A stretch of DNA of 64,000 nt, from positions 1 to 64,000 of the forward strand of contig NZ_WOSX01000007.1 in assembly GCF_011516735.1 (NCBI RefSeq), read 5' to 3'. This stretch comes from Acetobacter fallax. Lineage in GTDB: Bacteria; Pseudomonadota; Alphaproteobacteria; Acetobacterales; Acetobacteraceae. This document shows, piece by piece, positions 46,698-55,815 of this stretch (the first letter of the stretch is position 1; each line of letters opens with the position of its first letter). A program made the position numbers and the translations under genes. The notes under the pieces were generated by a model. That model was not told the origin of the DNA. It ran no database searches and saw only the letters and a program-made list of their open reading frames with translations.

Positions 46698-48251
46698 TCA
46701 CGGCTTCAGCATCAGCGCCCCGGTCAGATCCCCGAGCGCCACCCCGCTGCGCCTGTGAACCGCCTCATCCCGAACCACCAGCCCCGGCAGCGGCGTCAGC
46801 CCGAAGCGCCGGTTCAGAAACCGCTGGATCGACGTGGTGTCATAAGGCGTATGATCCACGAACCCTCTCCTGGCGAAAGGCGAAATAATAATCGCCGGAA
46901 TCCGTGACCCCGGCCCCCACCGGTCCGCCTTCGGGGGCGCCACATGGTCCCACAGCCCGCCATTCTCGTCATAGGTCACGACAACCAGCATATGCGGCCA
47001 TTGCGGACTGTGTTCGAGATGGTCGATCACATCCGCCAGATGCGCGTCACCGGACGTAATGTCCGCATAGCCCGAATGCTCGTTCAGATTGCCCTGCGGC
47101 TTATAAAAAGCCACCTGCGGCAGCCGCCCGGCATCAATATCCGCGATCAGCGCGCTCCCGCTCAGGCCCCCGTCCCGAAGATGCTCCCGTCTGGCCTCCG
47201 TCCCCGGCGCATAGGCTTTATAATAGTTGAATGGCTGGTGGTGCGTCTGAAAATCCGGAACCGGGCTGTGAAACCCATGCGTCAGCACTTCGTTCCACGC
47301 CCCGCTATACCACGCCCAGCTCACCCCCTTATCCGAAAGGCGGTCGCCAATCGTGGCGGCCGTCTGAGGCGGCAGTGTGGTTGGGCGTGTCGGATCAGCA
47401 AACGCCGGATCGCCCCCTTTCACCGGCGGGCTTCCACTCGGCTGATAAGGGGGCTGCATCGTGTTCACAGCATGAAAATCAGGTGTCAGATCGCCGTCAT
47501 GAGTAAATTTCGGTGGCCCGTCCAGCGCCGATTTCGGCGAATTCGCGGCCATGATAAGCGCCGTCCCGGCCGCATTGGTCTCGGCGATCAGTGGCCGCGC
47601 CGGGCTCTTATCCGCATCGGGATAAAAGGGCGCACAGGCGCAGATCAGCCACTGATGGTTAAAGAACGACCCGCCAAAGCCACCCATGAAAAAATGATCC
47701 GCCAGCGTATAGCGCTGTGCGATCTTCCACATCTTCATACGTGACCCGTCCCAGTTGGCCATGACCATCGCACCCACATTGGTCCACGCCACGAACTGAT
47801 CGTTCAGCCCGCCATTGATCTGCATCTGGTTCTGATAAAACCGGTGCCACAGATCCGTGGTCGGCACCCCGTCGGACACGTTGAACCCGTCTTTCGCATC
47901 CACAGAAAACGGCCCGTTCGGCAGGTGCGCGCTCATCACCTGTGTAACGGGTGGAGTGACCCCCCAGGCCGTAATGCCGCCCCAGACAGGCGGAAGTTCG
48001 GGCAGCACGCTGCCATCGCGGTCACGCTGTGTCTTCGCATCGGCCGGCGCCTGATCCAGCCCGTCCGCACCCGGAAACCGACCATAGAGACTGTCAAAAG
48101 AACGGTTCTCGTCATAGATCACAACCACGGTCTGAATCTGCGACAGAGCGTCTGTCTGAGCAGCTGAAGCCGCAATGCCTCCGCCTGTCGGGCAGAGGCT
48201 CAGCACACAGAATCCCACTGCGGACAACGCTGCTTGCAGGCTGCGATCCAT
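46698..48251 (-). CDS. Exported acid phosphatase / phosphoesterase of the phospholipase C superfamily
   Basis: The 517-residue protein has an N-terminal signal peptide (MDRSLQAALSAVGFCVLSLC) and the phosphoesterase motifs VVVIYDENRSFDSLYG near residue 45, GGLNDQFVAWT, and VVTYDENGGLWDHVAPP near the C-terminus. These Asp/Glu/Asn residues bind the metal and phosphate in AcpA-type acid phosphatases and phosphatidylcholine-type phospholipases C. It should act in the periplasm or outside. The start is put at the ATG at 48251, since GGGAGAG lies 8-12 bases upstream; a longer frame to 48311 is less likely. It is separated from the next upstream gene by a repeat copy. Confidence 0.87.
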   Translation of the reverse strand: MDRSLQAALSAVGFCVLSLCPTGGGIAASAAQTDALSQIQTVVVIYDENRSFDSLYGRFPGADGLDQAPADAKTQRDRDGSVLPELPPVWGGITAWGVTPPVTQVMSAHLPNGPFSVDAKDGFNVSDGVPTTDLWHRFYQNQMQINGGLNDQFVAWTNVGAMVMANWDGSRMKMWKIAQRYTLADHFFMGGFGGSFFNHQWLICACAPFYPDADKSPARPLIAETNAAGTALIMAANSPKSALDGPPKFTHDGDLTPDFHAVNTMQPPYQPSGSPPVKGGDPAFADPTRPTTLPPQTAATIGDRLSDKGVSWAWYSGAWNEVLTHGFHSPVPDFQTHHQPFNYYKAYAPGTEARREHLRDGGLSGSALIADIDAGRLPQVAFYKPQGNLNEHSGYADITSGDAHLADVIDHLEHSPQWPHMLVVVTYDENGGLWDHVAPPKADRWGPGSRIPAIIISPFARRGFVDHTPYDTTSIQRFLNRRFGLTPLPGLVVRDEAVHRRSGVALGDLTGALMLKP

Positions 48252-48344
48252 GACTTCACTCTCCCGTTCCATCTGCGGAAGCAGGCCGGAGCCCGTCCCG
48301 GGTGACATCACGTTGTATCGGAAGCGGAAGAAGTCGCAAGTTCA

Positions 48345-48740
48345 CGGGCTCTGCACCAGAAGGTCTGGCCTTTGACCTGTGTGAGACTGGCAGGGCCAGG
48401 ACCGGCAGGGCTTTGCCCTGGAACCCACCAAAGGTCACAGACCTTTGGAAACCATTTTATTATTAATAATCGGGGTGCAGGGGCCTGCGGTCCCTGCCGG
48501 GTCCGGGCAGAGCCCGGATTCTGCTAACCCTTTGAAAAATCATAGATCAACACGTAACAACAACAGAGCCTTTCCAAAGGTCTGTGACCTTTGGCGGGTT
48601 CCAGGGCAAAGTTCTGAGAAATCGCCAGCACCTGACGCTGACAGCGCCTTTGCAAACCGTTTTAGTATAAATAAACCGGGGTTCCGGACTGTGCCCGGAT
48701 GCTCGCATCCACACTCCGGTCTTCACAGCCGCTGGTATCA
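48345..48740. repeat. Intergenic multi-hairpin repeat, copy 9
   Basis: This copy starts with the CCAGAAGGTCTGGCCTTTGA module, then GGCAGGGCTTTGCCCTGG, CAAAGGTCACAGACCTTTG, an AT-rich spacer, a GC-rich arm without the insert, the CAACAACAGAGCC tail and an inverted partial copy. It fills the whole 490-base gap and ends a few bases before the next start codon. Confidence 0.85.
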
Positions 48741-48742
48741 GT

Positions 48743-49966
48743 ATGTATCGAGGGTTCATATCCGCCACGCTCGTCATGGCCTCGCTGCTGTGGAATGGCC
48801 CGCGGGCGCACGCCGCCCCCCTGTCCCGTGAGGCCGCTTTCCGGCACGCACAGGCCCTGACCGCCCTCGGCGCCCGCCTTTTCCGTGATCCCCGCCTCTC
48901 CGCCTCAGGACGTCAGGCCTGCGTCTCCTGCCACGATCCGCGTTATGCCTACGGCCCGCCCGACACCCGTCCGGTCGAGCCAGGCGGCTCCTCACTGACC
49001 CTGACGGGTTTCCGGGCGCCTCCCTCGCTGACATATCTGGAAGCGGTTCCGCGCTTCACCGAACATGCCTTCGATTCCGATGAAGAGGCAGACGAAAGCA
49101 TCGATAATGGCCCGACCGGCGGCCTGACATGGGATGGTCGCGTGGATACGGGCGCGGCACAGGCCCTGATCCCGCTCCTCTCACCCGTCGAAATGGCCAA
49201 CCGGACGGAAGCAGATGCGGAAAACAGACTGGTGACCGCAGGCTATGGCGCAGAACTGGATGCCCTGCGTCTGCCCGTCGCGCGTGGCCCGTCATCCCTG
49301 CAATCGAGACTGTCCGTGGCGCTGGACGCACTCGAAGCCTATCAGCAGGACTGGAAGATTTTTTATCCCTACAACAGCAAATACGACCGGTTTCTCGCGG
49401 GACAGGTAAAACTCTCTCCGGTCGAGGCGCAGGGACTGGCGCTGTTCAACGATCCTGAGAAAGGCAACTGTGCGTCCTGCCATATCAGCGCTCCGGCAAA
49501 GGATGGCACACCACCGCAACTAAGCGATTACGGCATGATCGCCCTGGCCGTCCCGCGTAACCACGCCATTCAGGTCAACAGCAACCCGAAATTCTACGAT
49601 CTCGGTCTTTGCGGCCCGCTGCGCACCGATTTCAGAGACCGGCCGGACTATTGCGGGCTGTTCCGCACACCGTCACTGCGGAATGTCGCTCTGAGAAAGA
49701 CATTCTTTCACAACGGCGTCATGCACAGCCTTCGGGACGCCGTGGCTTTTTATGCCACCCGCGACAGCGACCCGGAGCGCTGGTATGGCAAAGGACCACA
49801 CGGCCCGGAACGCTATGATGATCTGCCGGAAAAATATTGGGAAAACATCAACACCGATCCCCCTTTCGGCGGCATCGGGCAGAAAAAGCCCTCGCTGACC
49901 GATGACGAGATCGATGCGATCGTCGCTTTTCTTCAGACACTGACAGATAAACAGGTCAGGGAATAA
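48743..49966 (+). CDS. Di-haem cytochrome c peroxidase / MauG-family protein
   Basis: The 407-residue periplasmic protein has a signal peptide (to about AHAAP) and two haem c motifs, CVSCH at 60-64 and CASCH at 243-247, spaced as in bacterial di-haem peroxidases. It also has FRTPSLRNVALRKTFFHNG, the C-terminal haem-domain signature with the distal ligands, and DDEIDAIVAFLQTL at the end. CcpA-type members reduce hydrogen peroxide with electrons from cytochrome c; MauG-type members modify proteins. Which applies is not decided by the sequence. The ATG at 48743 has no clear ribosome site, because the preceding repeat runs up to it. Confidence 0.85.
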   Translation: MYRGFISATLVMASLLWNGPRAHAAPLSREAAFRHAQALTALGARLFRDPRLSASGRQACVSCHDPRYAYGPPDTRPVEPGGSSLTLTGFRAPPSLTYLEAVPRFTEHAFDSDEEADESIDNGPTGGLTWDGRVDTGAAQALIPLLSPVEMANRTEADAENRLVTAGYGAELDALRLPVARGPSSLQSRLSVALDALEAYQQDWKIFYPYNSKYDRFLAGQVKLSPVEAQGLALFNDPEKGNCASCHISAPAKDGTPPQLSDYGMIALAVPRNHAIQVNSNPKFYDLGLCGPLRTDFRDRPDYCGLFRTPSLRNVALRKTFFHNGVMHSLRDAVAFYATRDSDPERWYGKGPHGPERYDDLPEKYWENINTDPPFGGIGQKKPSLTDDEIDAIVAFLQTLTDKQVRE

Positions 49967-49967
49967 T

Positions 49968-50240
49968 ACCGGAGGATCTGGCCTCTGACCTGTGTGGGGC
50001 TGGCCGGTGCAGGACTGGCAGGGCTCTGCCCTGGACCTGGTAAAGGCTCGCCTTTGCAAAGGCTCTGTTGTCACTAAGTGTTGGCTTCTTCCCAGGGCTT
50101 TGCCCTGGAACCCACCAAAGGTCACAGACCTTTGGAAACCATTTTATTATTAATCAATCGGGGTGCAGGAGCCTGAGGTCTCCGCCGGGTCCGGGCTGAG
50201 CCCGGATGCTCTCATCCACAGCTCAATCTTCACAGTAACA
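49968..50240. repeat. Intergenic multi-hairpin repeat, copy 10
   Basis: This copy begins 2 bases after the peroxidase stop with CCGGAGGATCTGGCCTCTGA, then GGCAGGGCTCTGCCCTGG, GGCTCTGTTGTCACTAAGTG, CAGGGCTTTGCCCTG, CAAAGGTCACAGACCTTTG, an AT-rich spacer and a degenerate GC-rich arm. It is the last copy in the window. Confidence 0.85.
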
Positions 50241-50286
50241 ATCCGGCCCGCTGCCACGGGTTAGTCACAGAGGCTGCCCGCGCCTC

Positions 50287-50430
50287 AGAGGCTGTTTCAA
50301 AAGCCCCTCTGCCTGCGTCCGATGCTCACCGCCGGCACGACCGCTCCGCCTTCTGTGCTCAGAAACACTCGCCGCTCACGCCCCTCAGGAAGCGTTCCTG
50401 CCCGGCAATGAGGCTTTTGAAACAGCCTCT
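50287..50430. mobile_element. 144-bp element with perfect 19-bp terminal inverted repeats (MITE-like)
   Basis: The ends are AGAGGCTGTTTCAAAAGCC (50287-50305) and its exact reverse complement (50412-50430). The inside is GC-rich and non-coding. The ends resemble terminal repeats of IS5/IS4-like insertion sequences, which often start GAGGCTGTTTC or GGGCTGTTGC. No clear target duplication is seen. The related ends AGAGGCTGTTGCAAAAAGCC at 20223 and TTTTTGAAACAGCCTTT near 43729 suggest more copies or relics in this genome. Confidence 0.65.
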
Positions 50431-50451
50431 TACCGGGCTGCACCTGGCTTT

Positions 50452-51795
50452 TTATTCCTGATTGAAACGATGCTCCCGAAGGCTCGTCTCAATCTCCTCA
50501 AGTGACCGCCCTTTTGTCTCAGGCACATATTTATAAATGAAGGCAACCGCAGCCAGATTCACACCGGCAAACAGCCAGAATGTTCCCGCCGCGCCGATCG
50601 CCTCGATCAGGGAAAGAGTTATAAGCGAGACAATCAGATCGGCCGCCCAGTGGCTGCCGGCAACCAGACTCATGCCCTTGCTGCGCACGGGAAGCGGGAA
50701 TACTTCAGCGCCGATCAGCCACACCGCGACCGAGAGACTGCCGGCATTGAAGATGGCATAGGCAACAAGCGCCCCGACCGCTATCCACGGATTGGCCCCC
50801 TGAGTGGCACCGAGCATGAACACGATGGCGAGCACCGCCAGTGACAAAGCCGAGAATGGCAGCAGACGAAGCATGAGTGCCCGGCGCCCCCAGGCATCCA
50901 CGGCCCAGCTTCCGAATATCGTCGCCAGGATCATCGCAACGCCAATGGGAATGGAGGCAAGAATGGCCGATCCCTTACCGAATCCCACGCTGGCAAAGAT
51001 CGTCGGCGCGTAATAAAGCACGGCGTTGATGCCGGTAATCTGGGTCAGCAGCGCCACGCCAACAGCCGCCACAACGGCAGGACGCAGCCACGGTTTGAAA
51101 ACTTCGGGCCACCCTGCCTGGTTGCCGCGTGCGGCGAGAATACTGTCCAGTTCCAGTTCGGCCAGTCTGTCGGAACTCCGGACGAGCCGCAGCACCTTGC
51201 GAGCCCCCGGAACATCGCCGCGCATCGTCATCCAGCGGGGGCTGTTGGGAAGGAACGTCATGCCGCCCAGTAGCAGAATGGCCGGAATCGCTCCGAGCGC
51301 GAACATAAGCCGCCAGGAATGATCGCGCAGGAAATAGCCGGTAATGAAGGAAACGGTGATTCCCACCACCACAGCCATCTGAAACAGCACGACCAGTTGC
51401 CCGCGCCGCGCCGCCGGAACGATTTCTGCGATGTAGACAGGTACAATCTGCGATGAGGCCCCAACAGCAAGCCCAAGAATGAAGCGGGAAAATGTAAGGG
51501 ACGGAATGGTGCCGGAGACGGTCGCGCCAGTTGTGCCCACGATAAAGATGGCGGCCGCGATCATGATCGTGTGGCGGCGACCGTAACGATCTGAGACCGG
51601 CGCTGAGCCAAGACACCCGACAAGCGCGCCGGCAATGATGGCTGAGGTCACAACCTGCTGCCCCATGACGGAAAGCGAGAAATCATGAGTGATCTGCAGC
51701 AATGCGGCTGAAATGATCCCTGTATCGTAGCCGAAGAGAAGGCCACCCATGGCAGCAACGACGGCGATCACGCCGACGATGAAACTATCGCTCAT
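50452..51795 (-). CDS. MFS sugar:proton symporter (sugar porter family)
   Basis: The 447-residue inner-membrane transporter has twelve predicted helices and the sugar-porter marks: GYDTGIISAAL in helix 1, DRYGRRHTI in loop 2-3, PVYIAEIVPAARRG after helix 4, QITGINAVLYYAPTIF in helix 7 and VPETKGRSLEEIE at the C-terminus. These are the signatures of the XylE/GalP/AraE group, which import hexoses or pentoses with a proton. Glucose-group selectivity is likely but not provable from sequence. It stands alone: the S9 peptidase gene on the same strand begins about 200 bases upstream. Confidence 0.9.
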   Translation of the reverse strand: MSDSFIVGVIAVVAAMGGLLFGYDTGIISAALLQITHDFSLSVMGQQVVTSAIIAGALVGCLGSAPVSDRYGRRHTIMIAAAIFIVGTTGATVSGTIPSLTFSRFILGLAVGASSQIVPVYIAEIVPAARRGQLVVLFQMAVVVGITVSFITGYFLRDHSWRLMFALGAIPAILLLGGMTFLPNSPRWMTMRGDVPGARKVLRLVRSSDRLAELELDSILAARGNQAGWPEVFKPWLRPAVVAAVGVALLTQITGINAVLYYAPTIFASVGFGKGSAILASIPIGVAMILATIFGSWAVDAWGRRALMLRLLPFSALSLAVLAIVFMLGATQGANPWIAVGALVAYAIFNAGSLSVAVWLIGAEVFPLPVRSKGMSLVAGSHWAADLIVSLITLSLIEAIGAAGTFWLFAGVNLAAVAFIYKYVPETKGRSLEEIETSLREHRFNQE

Positions 51796-51992
51796 CCAGT
51801 ATTATTCCGTCTTTTTCCTGCGGGCTTCGGCAGTGAGGTTTCTTGTTTTTATCCGTTCAGCGGGACGGTATGTCTTCCTGTTAATATCTGAAATCTCGCC
51901 AGAAGTCGAAGCCGCTGTCAGCGCTCCCGTTATCAGAAAAAGGCCGGCCCTGTATTTCTTCTGATCCGCGGAATTGTTTTAAGAAACCCATC

Positions 51993-53984
51993 TCATATTT
52001 TAAGATGAACGTGACTTTCTGAGGTGCGGTCCTGAGGTGCGGCCGTGAAACCGAAGATCTGCCCGTAGAAATCAAGTTCGGACAGGAAAGCCCGTTTGAT
52101 CGTGGTTGTCGCTCTGAAACCATGACCCTCTCCGGGAAACTCATACAAGGCACAGGGAATACGGTTCCGGCGCAGGGCGGCGACCATGCTCCGTGCCTGT
52201 TCCGGGGGCACGACTCTGTCATCAAGACCCTGCAGGAAAAGGACAGGAGTCCTGATCCGGTCCGCCATAAATAAAGGCGAGCGTTCCCGATAAACGGGCT
52301 CGGCATCCGGCCAGGGGCCAATGAGACTGTCGAGATAGCGCGCCTCAAATTTATGGGTTTCCTGCGCCAGGGCCCTCAGATCAGTCACGCCATAGAGGCT
52401 GACTCCGGCAGCGAAAATATCAGAGGTCGCAAGTGCCAACAGAACAGTCAGCCCGCCCGCGCTTGATCCTCTGATCGCAATACGCTTCGGATCAATCCGG
52501 CCCGTATCCGCCATATAACGCGCGGCGGCGACGCAGTCCGCCACATCACGCACGCCCCACTCCCCGTCCAGGCGCTCACGCCATGTGCGACCAAACCCGG
52601 TCGAGCCACTGTAATTGACGTCGAGAACAGCAAACCCCCGGCTGGTCCACCATTGAACCTTGAAGGAAAAACTCTCATCAGCCCGCCCGGTAGGTCCTCC
52701 ATGAGCCATAACGATCATCGGAGGCCGCTCGCCTTCCGGCATCGTGTAAAGCGCATTGGTCGGGGCATAAAAGAAAGCGTGGCCCTCATCCCCATCTGAA
52801 AGCGGGAAGCGAACCGTCTGCGGCAGCGCAATATCGCGCGGACCAAAAGGAAGAATGGTGGCGCTTTTCAGGACGTGCGGCGCCTTGCCGGGCCGGCCGA
52901 CGACAACCGAGGCAGGCCCGTCAGCCGGTTCGTCAAGCCAGGCATAAATGTCTTCTGCGCTGTTCGCGTTTCCTCCGGTCGGCACGGGGCACTGATCCGG
53001 CTGTCCAAGAGCCACAGGTCGTGCCGTAAAGCCGGATGCCTCCGGTGTGAGCATCAGAGGCTGTGTCTGTCCGTCACGCACGCTGAGGGTGAGGATGCGT
53101 CCGTCCGGAAGCAGCGTGTAACTGCTCAGACCAAATATCCAGTGCGGTTGCCCGATTTCCGCTTCCATCGGGCAGAGTGGCTCCGCTTCTGAGGATACTG
53201 CTGTCACGTCGAAGCGATACAGATTCCACCACCCGCTTCGATCCGAGATGGCGATGAGCGTAAGATTATCAGCCCATTGAGGCTCAATGATCGATTCTTT
53301 TGTCCTGCCGCCCGCCAGAACCCGGCATGGACCGAGTTCGATGCCGTCCCCGGTATGCAGAATTGGCGCGACACAGAGGCGGGTGGACGTCCACGGCATG
53401 GCCGGGTGATCCCATTCGATCCAGGCCAGCCGTGAGCCATCAGGTGAGACGGTGGGCGTCGAATAAAAATCCGCCCCGCTGGCCACCACGATACCTTCGT
53501 CACTCCGCGTCAGCGGCAAAGCCACCAGTGTGGTCCGGGGCTGACCGTCGACGCGGTGATCCTCACACACAGCAAAGACGACACGCCCTGGAGAGTCGAA
53601 AGCCAGGCTGGCAAACCGCAGATCCCTGTTCGCAACAAGGCATTGCTGCTGCAATCCGGCATCGCGATCGGGTATCAGCAGATACACGCCATTATCGCGG
53701 TGGTTGCTGAACACCACTTTTTCGTCGTGCAGGGCATAAGCCTTGCCGCCATATTCATGGACCTTCGTCGCCACATCCATGGAAGACGGCGTCACATCAT
53801 AAGGCTCGCCACCGTCCCGACTGCACACAAGTGCTGTTCGCCCGGCTTCAGCGGGACGTCGTTCCAGCCAGAATACTGCGCCATCTGCCGCCGACACCGA
53901 TGAAAGTGTGATGGTTTTCCCCGCCGCCAGATCTGCCGTTACCGGAGACGGCCATGAGCCGCATGGTCTGGTGTGTCGCGTCAT
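51993..53984 (-). CDS. S9-family prolyl oligopeptidase-like serine peptidase
   Basis: The 663-residue protein is an N-terminal beta-propeller (about 30-400) followed by an alpha/beta-hydrolase domain. The catalytic Ser508 lies in RGSSAGG, Asp588 in LDDRV and His621 in GEGHGF. The oxyanion region MVMAHGGPTGR also fits. This is the acylaminoacyl-peptidase/dipeptidyl-peptidase-like subgroup of S9. There is no signal peptide, so a cytosolic role in peptide breakdown is expected. The ATG at 53984 follows a perfect GGAGG ribosome site 5 bases upstream, which decides the start over a longer frame reaching 54110. It is divergent from the DedA gene. Confidence 0.9.
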   Translation of the reverse strand: MTRHTRPCGSWPSPVTADLAAGKTITLSSVSAADGAVFWLERRPAEAGRTALVCSRDGGEPYDVTPSSMDVATKVHEYGGKAYALHDEKVVFSNHRDNGVYLLIPDRDAGLQQQCLVANRDLRFASLAFDSPGRVVFAVCEDHRVDGQPRTTLVALPLTRSDEGIVVASGADFYSTPTVSPDGSRLAWIEWDHPAMPWTSTRLCVAPILHTGDGIELGPCRVLAGGRTKESIIEPQWADNLTLIAISDRSGWWNLYRFDVTAVSSEAEPLCPMEAEIGQPHWIFGLSSYTLLPDGRILTLSVRDGQTQPLMLTPEASGFTARPVALGQPDQCPVPTGGNANSAEDIYAWLDEPADGPASVVVGRPGKAPHVLKSATILPFGPRDIALPQTVRFPLSDGDEGHAFFYAPTNALYTMPEGERPPMIVMAHGGPTGRADESFSFKVQWWTSRGFAVLDVNYSGSTGFGRTWRERLDGEWGVRDVADCVAAARYMADTGRIDPKRIAIRGSSAGGLTVLLALATSDIFAAGVSLYGVTDLRALAQETHKFEARYLDSLIGPWPDAEPVYRERSPLFMADRIRTPVLFLQGLDDRVVPPEQARSMVAALRRNRIPCALYEFPGEGHGFRATTTIKRAFLSELDFYGQIFGFTAAPQDRTSESHVHLKI

Positions 53985-54048
53985 GAAACCTCCGATACCC
54001 GCCCCACCCGGCGCTCTGACTCTGAAATCATGATGAGGATGTGCAGAC

Positions 54049-54774
54049 TTGACAGTCCGGTGTCCAGACGGTTCCTCAGTCCTCCTTAACTGCGGCTCGG
54101 GAACTGCCACCCTGTTACATTATCTGGATACACTCCTGTCTGAATACGGATACGGTGTCATCGGCGTCGTCGTGATGTTCGAAAGCATGGGGCTTCCACT
54201 CCCGGCCGAGAGTCTGCTCATTACTTCCGCGCTTTATGCGGCGACGACACACAAGCTGAATATCTATGGTGTTGCGTCAGCGGGTGTCATCGGCGCCATC
54301 ATGGGCGATAATTTCGGCTATCTGATCGGCAAGGCGCTCGGCTTCCGCCTTCTCCTGCGCTATGGCCGTAAGGTGGGCCTGACACCGGATCGTCTGCTTC
54401 TCGGACGTTATGTCTTCCGGCGGCATGGTGGTGTGGTGGTGTTCTTTGGACGGTTCATCGCCATCCTCCGTGTCTTTGTCGCGCTGATGGCCGGCGCGAA
54501 TCACATGCCCTGGCACACGTTTCTGTTTTTCAACGCGATAGGAGGCCTGTGCTGGGCCGGTGGTTATGCGCTCATCACCTATTATCTGGGGCATGAAGCG
54601 TTGCAGTTGTCGGGGCCTGCTGCCTGGATTGTCATCCCGGTCGGCATTGCTGTCATTGTGGGCATGCTCATTTTCCTGAAGAAAAATGAAAAGCGGCTGA
54701 CCAGAGACGCCCTTGAGGCTGCTGAAAATGATCCCTCCCTCACGCATGGAATGGAAGCAGAGCTTAAACAATGA
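54049..54774 (+). CDS. DedA-family inner-membrane protein
   Basis: The 241-residue protein has about five to six membrane segments and the DedA/SNARE-associated core: MFESMGLPLPAESLL in the first re-entrant part, GAIMGDNFGYLIGKALG with the conserved Gly/Asp, and GRFIAILRVFVALMAG with the essential Arg residues. DedA proteins are undecaprenyl-phosphate or phospholipid transporters (flippases) in recent work. The apparent start is TTG at 54049 with GAGG 10 bases upstream. Homologues start nearer LLHYLDTLLS (from about 54112), where only CTG or TTA codons are available, so the N-terminus is uncertain. The stop overlaps the next gene by ATGA. Confidence 0.85.
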   Translation: MTVRCPDGSSVLLNCGSGTATLLHYLDTLLSEYGYGVIGVVVMFESMGLPLPAESLLITSALYAATTHKLNIYGVASAGVIGAIMGDNFGYLIGKALGFRLLLRYGRKVGLTPDRLLLGRYVFRRHGGVVVFFGRFIAILRVFVALMAGANHMPWHTFLFFNAIGGLCWAGGYALITYYLGHEALQLSGPAAWIVIPVGIAVIVGMLIFLKKNEKRLTRDALEAAENDPSLTHGMEAELKQ

Positions 54775-55721
54775 CCAATGAACGCGGATCTTTCCTGAGC
54801 ACGCTCGAACGCCTTGATGGCCAGGTTGCTGTTGTGACAGGAGCTAATAGCGGACTGGGATTCGAGACGGCCTGCGATCTGGCGCGGCTTGGCGCTCGCG
54901 TTATCCTCGCATCCCGTAGCACGGAACGAAACGAGATGGCCGTCAGAACGCTTGTTGATCGTGTTCCGTCCGCTCGTGTGGAAGCGGCATCGCTTGATCT
55001 CGCTTCACTCGCTTCTGTGGAGGAATTTTCAGACAGACTGGCGGGCCGTGTTTCATCCGTCGATGTTCTCGTCAATAACGCGGGAGTTATGGCGCCTCCT
55101 GAGCGTCTGGAAACGAAAGATGGATTCGAACTGCAATTCGGTGTGAACCATCTCGGACATTTCGCCCTGACCGGCCGCCTGAAGCCGCTTCTTGAGACTT
55201 CACCTGGTGGAGGTATTGTCATTGCGGTGGCGAGTCTGGCGGCCTGGAAAGGACGGATACTGTTCGATGATCTTCAGTCCCGATACCGTTATGTTCCGTT
55301 CCATGCTTATGATCAGAGCAAACTGGCCAATCTTATGTTCGGTATGGAACTCTCCCGGCGTGCGATGACAGAAGGATGGAATCTTCATTCCCGCATTGCA
55401 CATCCCGGCTGGGCCAGGACACAGCTCATCGTCAACGGGCTGGGGAGCAGAACGGGTAACATGCTGACCCGCGTGACCGAACTTGGCGCGCATGTCGCTT
55501 TCCGTCTGTTAGGGCAATCCGCTGCGGATGGGGCTGAGCCATTCGTTTATGCCGCAGCGTCTCCGAAAGCCAGAGACGGGCAGTATTACGGACCGACCGG
55601 TGCAGGTGAGCGACGTGGAGCCCCGGGGCTGGCTGTTATTCCGCCCTCCGCGCAGCATCCGGCCATTGCGAAACGCCTGTGGGAAGTGTCCGAACGCCTG
55701 ACAGATGTCGGGTTTGACTGA
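54771..55721 (+). CDS. Short-chain dehydrogenase/reductase, retinol-dehydrogenase-like
   Basis: The 316-residue SDR has the coenzyme motif TGANSGLG at about 24-31, then ASRS at the second strand end (NADP-type preference), NNAGVMAPP, the catalytic YDQSK around 184-188, and NHLGHFALTG with the structural Asn. Its extended C-terminus and overall build resemble bacterial relatives of retinol and light-dependent protochlorophyllide reductases. The substrate is unknown. The ATG overlaps the DedA stop by 4 bases, so the two are translationally coupled. The minus-strand terminator of rho lies about 50 bases after its stop. Confidence 0.87.
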   Translation: MTNERGSFLSTLERLDGQVAVVTGANSGLGFETACDLARLGARVILASRSTERNEMAVRTLVDRVPSARVEAASLDLASLASVEEFSDRLAGRVSSVDVLVNNAGVMAPPERLETKDGFELQFGVNHLGHFALTGRLKPLLETSPGGGIVIAVASLAAWKGRILFDDLQSRYRYVPFHAYDQSKLANLMFGMELSRRAMTEGWNLHSRIAHPGWARTQLIVNGLGSRTGNMLTRVTELGAHVAFRLLGQSAADGAEPFVYAAASPKARDGQYYGPTGAGERRGAPGLAVIPPSAQHPAIAKRLWEVSERLTDVGFD

Positions 55722-55768
55722 ATTCTGTCTGCCAACATTGATTAAAAACGCTCGTCGTTAACTAAAAA

Positions 55769-55805
55769 CAGGCCCTCGCAGAAGCACCGCTGCTGCGAGG
55801 GCCTG
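55769..55805 (-). terminator. Rho-independent terminator after rho (perfect 13-bp stem)
   Basis: CAGGCCCTCGCAG (55769-55781) and CTGCGAGGGCCTG (55793-55805) form a perfect 13-bp stem. On the minus strand the stem is followed by TTTTTAG, a U-tract, so it should end transcription of the rho gene, whose stop is at 55816. On the plus strand it is followed by TTGCC, so it acts less well for the DedA-SDR pair, but the hairpin still separates the convergent units. Confidence 0.85.
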
Positions 55806-55815
55806 TTGCCAGGCG

